Origin: HGM04593 sp045612305
Lineage (GTDB): Bacteria; Bacteroidota; Bacteroidia; Bacteroidales; Bacteroidaceae
Assembly (NCBI GenBank): GCA_045612305.1
Contig: JAZKYU010000003.1
Coordinates: 1-27,360, forward strand
Direction of reading: 5' to 3'
Length of the DNA stretch: 27,360 nt
The notes under the pieces are model-generated. The model ran no database searches, was not told the DNA's origin, and saw only the letters and a list, made by a program, of their open reading frames with translations. The position numbers and the translations under genes are program-made. Every line of letters begins with the position of its first letter. Position 1 is the stretch's first letter. Shown piece by piece: positions 23,975-27,360 of this stretch.

Positions 23975-25462
23975 ATGAGCTACAGAATAATTACAGCCCA
24001 AGAGGCTGCTTGCTACATAAACGATGGAGATGGTGTGGGTATAAGCGGTTTTACCCTTTCGGGTACACCTAAAACCGTGCTTCCCGAGGTCGCAAAACGT
24101 GCCGAGGAGGCTCACGCTGCAGGTAAACCTTTTAAAATAGACCTTTACTCGGGTGCATCGACAGGCGATGCTATCGACGGTGCCCTCACCCGTGCCAACG
24201 CAATACGTTTCCGCGCACCCTTCCTTTCTAACCCCACAGTGCGCACCGCAGTTAACAACAAGGAGATAACATATACCGACCTTCACCTCTCTCTCATGGC
24301 GCAGGACTTGCGCTACGGCTATATGGGCAAGGTGAATGTGGCTATACTTGAGGCTGTGGACATAACCCCCGACGGGAAGGTTTATCTCACCACTGCAGGC
24401 GGTATAGGCCAAACTGTGGCCAATCTTGCCGACAAAATTATTATTGAGCGCAACAGCTACCACCAAACAATAGGTTTCCACGATGTGTATGAGCCGCTTG
24501 ACCCTCCTTATCGTCGCGAGATACCTATCTACAAGGCCGACGACCGTGTGGGCAAGACCTATGTGCAGGTAGACCCCAAGAAGGTTATAGGTATAGTTGA
24601 GGTTAATATGCCCAACGAGGCGGTGCTCTTCAAGGAGCTCGACGATGTTACACGCAAGATAGGCGAGAACGTGGTAGACTTTATCATCAGCGACATGAAA
24701 TGCGGCACAATACCCGCGACTGGTCTTCCCATACAGAGCGGTATCGGTAACGTGGCAAACGCGGTACTCAAAGGCCTTGAGAACGCTACAGAAATTCCGC
24801 CTCTTTATCTATACTCCGAGGTGTTGCAAGACTCTGTGATAAAACTTATGGAGCTTGGCAAGGTGAAGGCCGGTAGTACTTGCTCGCTTTCTCTCTCGCA
24901 AGAGTGTTTGTCGCACGTTTACGACAATCTCGATTTCTTCCGCGACAAGCTCATATTGCGCCCCTCCGAGATATCGAACCACCCCGAAATTATTCGCCGC
25001 TTAGGTATTATAGCTATGAACACCGCTATAGAGGTCGACCTTTATGGTTGCGTTAACTCTTCGCACATCTGCGGTACTCGCTTGATGAACGGTATCGGTG
25101 GCTCGGGCGACTTTGCTCGCAACGCATATATTTCGATATTTACCTGCCCCTCTACGCAGAAGGGTGGCCAGATAAGCTCTATCGTTCCTATGGTTACACA
25201 CGCCGACCACACCGAGCACGACGTGCGCGTTGTTGTTACAGAGTGGGGTGTTGCCGACTTGCGTGGCAAGGGACCCGACGAGCGTGCAAAGCTGCTCATA
25301 GAAAATTGTGCTCACCCAGCCTACAAACAGCTCTTGTGGGACTACTTGAAGATTGCAAAGAAAGGTCACGTGAGCCACAATATCGCTGCGGCGCTTGGTA
25401 TGCACGCAACGTTTGAGCGTGAGGGCGATATGAGTCTCACCGACTGGAGTAAATTTGCATAA
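23975..25462 (+). CDS. Acetyl-CoA hydrolase/transferase family protein (probable succinate CoA transferase)
   Basis: Class I CoA transferases of this family move CoA between acetate, succinate and propionate through a glutamyl-CoA intermediate. The 495-residue product has the N-terminal GISGFTLSGTPK (22-33), the likely catalytic Glu in YSEVLQDS (E282) and the glycine-rich GIGGSGDFARNAYISIF (373-389), followed by the conserved segment with EWGVADLRGKGPDERAK. Length matches the Cat1/AarC/ScpC group. In succinate- and propionate-forming Bacteroidales such an enzyme typically closes the propionate pathway, recycling CoA onto succinate. That assignment, rather than acetate:succinate transfer, is inference. 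Confidence 0.92.
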   Translation: MSYRIITAQEAACYINDGDGVGISGFTLSGTPKTVLPEVAKRAEEAHAAGKPFKIDLYSGASTGDAIDGALTRANAIRFRAPFLSNPTVRTAVNNKEITYTDLHLSLMAQDLRYGYMGKVNVAILEAVDITPDGKVYLTTAGGIGQTVANLADKIIIERNSYHQTIGFHDVYEPLDPPYRREIPIYKADDRVGKTYVQVDPKKVIGIVEVNMPNEAVLFKELDDVTRKIGENVVDFIISDMKCGTIPATGLPIQSGIGNVANAVLKGLENATEIPPLYLYSEVLQDSVIKLMELGKVKAGSTCSLSLSQECLSHVYDNLDFFRDKLILRPSEISNHPEIIRRLGIIAMNTAIEVDLYGCVNSSHICGTRLMNGIGGSGDFARNAYISIFTCPSTQKGGQISSIVPMVTHADHTEHDVRVVVTEWGVADLRGKGPDERAKLLIENCAHPAYKQLLWDYLKIAKKGHVSHNIAAALGMHATFEREGDMSLTDWSKFA

Positions 25463-25476
25463 AAAAGAGTTTTATC

Positions 25477-26010
25477 GTGAAGAAGAAACTTGTCACAGAG
25501 ATGGGGCGCATAGGGTGCGAGGAATTTAAAAACTCCACCAAACTGCCCCTCACCGTGGTGCTCGATAATGTGCGCAGCCTGCATAATGTGGGCTCTGTTT
25601 TTCGCACAAGCGATGCTTTCCGCGTAGAGCGCATATTGCTTTGCGGTATCACGGCTACCCCTCCGAGTGCCGAGATACACAAAACTGCCCTTGGAGCCGA
25701 AGATGTTGTCGCTTGGCAATACTTTACCGAAACCATAGAGGCTGTAGCGATGCTAAAAAGCGAGGGCTACAAGGTATGCTCCATAGAGCAGTGCAACGGT
25801 AGCATAGCTTTGCAGAGTTTCGAGGTGGAGCCCGGCGCTCGTTATGCCCTTGTACTTGGTAACGAGGTGAAAGGTGTGCAGCAGCAGGTGGTCGATGCCA
25901 GCGATGCGGCGATAGAAATTCCGCAATTTGGTACCAAGCACTCTCTTAATGTGTCGGTAACCGCCGGTATGGTTATATGGGAGTTTGCAAAGAAGTTTGG
26001 CTGGGTGTAA
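25477..26010 (+). CDS. TrmH/SpoU-family RNA 2'-O-methyltransferase
   Basis: SPOUT enzymes of this family methylate ribose 2'-OH groups in tRNA or rRNA. The 177-residue product carries SpoU motif 1 (VVLDNVRSLHNVGSVFRTSDAF), motif 2 (YALVLGNEVKGV) and motif 3 (IEIPQFGTKHSLNVSVTAGM), which together form the trefoil knot and SAM site. There is no N-terminal RNA-binding extension, and the target cannot be predicted. I take the GTG at 25477 as start because the resulting KKKLVTEMGRIGCEEFK resembles the usual N terminus of the Bacteroidetes orthologues; ATG 25501 is the alternative. It follows the CoA transferase by 14 bases. Confidence 0.9.
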   Translation: MKKKLVTEMGRIGCEEFKNSTKLPLTVVLDNVRSLHNVGSVFRTSDAFRVERILLCGITATPPSAEIHKTALGAEDVVAWQYFTETIEAVAMLKSEGYKVCSIEQCNGSIALQSFEVEPGARYALVLGNEVKGVQQQVVDASDAAIEIPQFGTKHSLNVSVTAGMVIWEFAKKFGWV

Positions 26011-26067
26011 CGGTTTTTCTTCTACTTAAATAACGTTCTCTCTTGCGTTTGCAGAATTTGTAAAAAG

Positions 26068-27024
26068 ATGAATCCTCGACAATTTTTGCGCGATTGGTCG
26101 CTGCCCATAACTATGGTGGCAGGTGTGGTTATGTACCTGCTCTATGTGAATATTCCGCTTTTCGACAACACGCACGCTTTTGCTGTTCGGGTGGTGGCTT
26201 TTGTGCAGCCTCTGCTCATTTTTTCGATGCTTTTTGTTACCTTCTGCAGGGTGCGATACACCGAGCTTAAGCCTCGTTTGTGGCACTTTATATTGCTCGG
26301 CTTTCAGGTGGGGCTTTTTGCAACTATCTCTCTCTCGATAGCTCTTTTTAAAGATATGCCTGCAGCTGTACAGGTATTGCTGGAGTCTGCAATGCTCTGT
26401 CTTATGTGCCCCACGGCTACGGCGGCAGCTGTTATAACGGCAAAGCTTGGCGGTAGCGCTGCATCGCTCATCACATATACTATGCTCATAAATGTATCTG
26501 TGGCTGCGGTAGCGCCTCTCCTTGTTACCCTGTCGCACCCCGTTGAGGGGGTGTCGTTCCTCTCTTCGTTTTTGCTCATTATGGGGCGCGTGTTTCCTTT
26601 GTTGCTCTGCCCGCTTGTGTGTGCCGAGCTTTTGAGAAAGTATGTACCCTCGTTGCATAACTTTTTTGTTGTGCGCGGGCGCAATATACCTTTTTACTTG
26701 TGGCTTGTGGCCCTGTCGCTTGCTATTGCAATGACCGCACGCGCTATAGCTGGTAGCAACATCTCTATAGTGGTTATGGCAGGTATTGCGCTAGTGTCGC
26801 TTGTGTGCTGTCTTGTGCAGTTTGCTGTGGGGCGGTGGGTTGCAGCCCGTTACGGTGAGAGGGTTACAGGAGGGCAGGCTCTCGGGCAGAAAAACACGGT
26901 TTTTGCTATCTGGTTTGCCTACACTTTTTTAACACCTGTTACAGCTATCGCCGGCGGTTTTTATTCTCTGTGGCACAATATTGTGAACACGTGGCAGATG
27001 TACAAGCATAATCATAAAAAGTAA
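26068..27024 (+). CDS. Probable transporter of the bile acid:sodium symporter (BASS) superfamily
   Basis: The 318-residue product is very hydrophobic with nine or ten predicted membrane segments. Near its C terminus, GGQALGQKNTVFAIWFAY followed by FLTPVTAIAGGFYSLWHNIVN resembles the second-repeat crossover region of BASS proteins, including the conserved Gly, Asn and Pro. MCPTATAAAVITAKLGGSAA (about 112-131) resembles the first crossover (PTATAAAV). BASS members carry organic anions, pantoate or other small acids, usually with sodium; the substrate here is unknown. It follows the methyltransferase by 57 bases and could be in the same transcript. The right composite repeat begins 4 bases after its stop. 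Confidence 0.75.
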   Translation: MNPRQFLRDWSLPITMVAGVVMYLLYVNIPLFDNTHAFAVRVVAFVQPLLIFSMLFVTFCRVRYTELKPRLWHFILLGFQVGLFATISLSIALFKDMPAAVQVLLESAMLCLMCPTATAAAVITAKLGGSAASLITYTMLINVSVAAVAPLLVTLSHPVEGVSFLSSFLLIMGRVFPLLLCPLVCAELLRKYVPSLHNFFVVRGRNIPFYLWLVALSLAIAMTARAIAGSNISIVVMAGIALVSLVCCLVQFAVGRWVAARYGERVTGGQALGQKNTVFAIWFAYTFLTPVTAIAGGFYSLWHNIVNTWQMYKHNHKK

Positions 27025-27027
27025 AAT

Positions 27028-27360
27028 GGCTCACCAGCAAAGTCTAGGGGTATGCAAATAGTTGTATAATCTTGCTTTAAAATCCTCGGTGGCCCGAGAG
27101 TTCTTCTCTCAATATACTTGTTCTTTTCTCCTTCTTTTCGTGAGACGAAAAGGAAGCAAAAGGCGCAACACGCGAGTAAGATTAGTCGCTCCCTCCTCTT
27201 GCTCGTGAATTGCCCTGTGAGGGCAATATAACTCGTTCGTCGGTCACTTGCCGCGTGTCTCTTTCTCACATTTACAGGGTGCTGCGCAACTCGTTCAGTT
27301 ATCCGCGCTACGCACGTATAACTACACACTCACACAATGCTCGCACTTTTCCCTGTAAAT
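27028..27360 (+). repeat. Composite stem-loop-rich intergenic repeat, right copy (runs off the window end)
   Basis: I see no credible gene here. In order on the plus strand: GGCTCACCAGCAAA (27028-27041), CTCGGTG (27085-27091), GTTCTT (27100-27105), hairpin CTTTTCGT-GAG-ACGAAAAG (27134-27152), CAACACGC (27166-27173) and AGTCGCTC (27184-27191). Then CTCTTGCTC (27196-27204), hairpin ATTGCCCT-GTG-AGGGCAAT (27209-27227) and CTCGTTCGT (27232-27240). The same blocks occur in the same order on the minus strand of 228-427, with hairpins at the same two places but of unrelated sequence. A further hairpin, AGTTAT/ATAACT around a loop with CGCGCTACGC, and a 10-bp inverted repeat reaching the window end follow. 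Function is unknown. Confidence 0.6.
27270..27360. repeat. 10-bp perfect inverted repeat ending at the window edge
   Basis: ATTTACAGGG (27270-27279) is the exact reverse complement of CCCTGTAAAT (27351-27360), with 71 bases between. Because the second arm is cut off by the window end, the true arm length may be greater. It lies within the right composite repeat. Confidence 0.6.

Noticed and set aside
27085..27110. CTCGG-TGGC-CCGAG and GAGAG-TTCTT-CTCTC hairpins as a terminator for the transporter gene
   Set aside because: Both stems are only 5 bp, they are mutually exclusive, and no T run follows. The position also coincides with conserved repeat blocks, so I treat it as part of the repeat.
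27012..27329. 105-codon minus-strand reading frame at the right end
   Set aside because: It overlaps the end of the BASS-family gene antisense and runs through the composite repeat in the opposite direction to the block order. No domain is recognisable.

Overview
The window is chromosomal DNA from a member of the Bacteroidetes, most likely order Bacteroidales. Three things point there: the gene order of the division and cell wall (dcw) cluster, promoters of the TTTG / TAnnTTTG type read by the Bacteroidetes primary sigma factor, and the general lack of strong Shine-Dalgarno sequences. The family or genus cannot be fixed from the sequence alone. Most of the window is conserved core genome. I see no phage, insertion sequence, CRISPR array or defence system.

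Layout. Positions 1-430 hold no gene but a stack of stem-loops that I interpret as a composite intergenic repeat. Next come rpsT (with terminator) and tRNA-Glu on the minus strand, driven by one consensus promoter, and recO on the plus strand. From 17492 down to 1747 runs an unbroken minus-strand dcw operon: mraZ-rsmH-ftsL-ftsI-murE-mraY-murD-ftsW-murG-murC-ftsQ-ftsA-ftsZ-yqeY. Its genes overlap or sit at most 31 bp apart. Upstream of mraZ is a tandem TGGGG repeat matching the binding pattern of MraZ itself, and upstream of that is a strong terminator that ends the preceding pepC transcript. pepC (secreted C1B cysteine peptidase) and mfd (transcription-repair coupling factor) lie on the same strand. 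From 23164 the genes run on the plus strand: a hot-dog thioesterase, a small membrane-anchored protein of unknown function, a succinate/acetyl-CoA transferase, a SpoU-type RNA methyltransferase and a BASS-family transporter. The last 330 bases again hold a stem-loop-rich non-coding element.

How the genes work together. The dcw operon supplies cytoplasmic precursor synthesis (MurE, MurD, MurC), the lipid steps (MraY, MurG), septal polymerisation and crosslinking (FtsW, FtsI), and the divisome scaffold (FtsL, FtsQ, FtsA, FtsZ). MraZ is a probable autoregulator. murF and ddl are absent from the cluster. MurE carries the DNPR motif of the meso-diaminopimelate-adding enzymes.

The most interesting signal is outside the genes. 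The element at 1-430 (minus strand) and the one at 27028-27360 (plus strand) share a colinear series of short blocks (GGCTCACCA, CTCGGTG, GTTCTT, CAACACGC, AGTCGCTC, CTCTnGCTC, CTCGTTCGT) separated by hairpins at the same places whose sequences differ. They look like two diverged copies of one structured repeat, each starting just after the 3' end of a gene and in that gene's orientation. A second item is a roughly 130-residue C-terminal extension on PepC, part of which is encoded by a sharply AT-rich patch.
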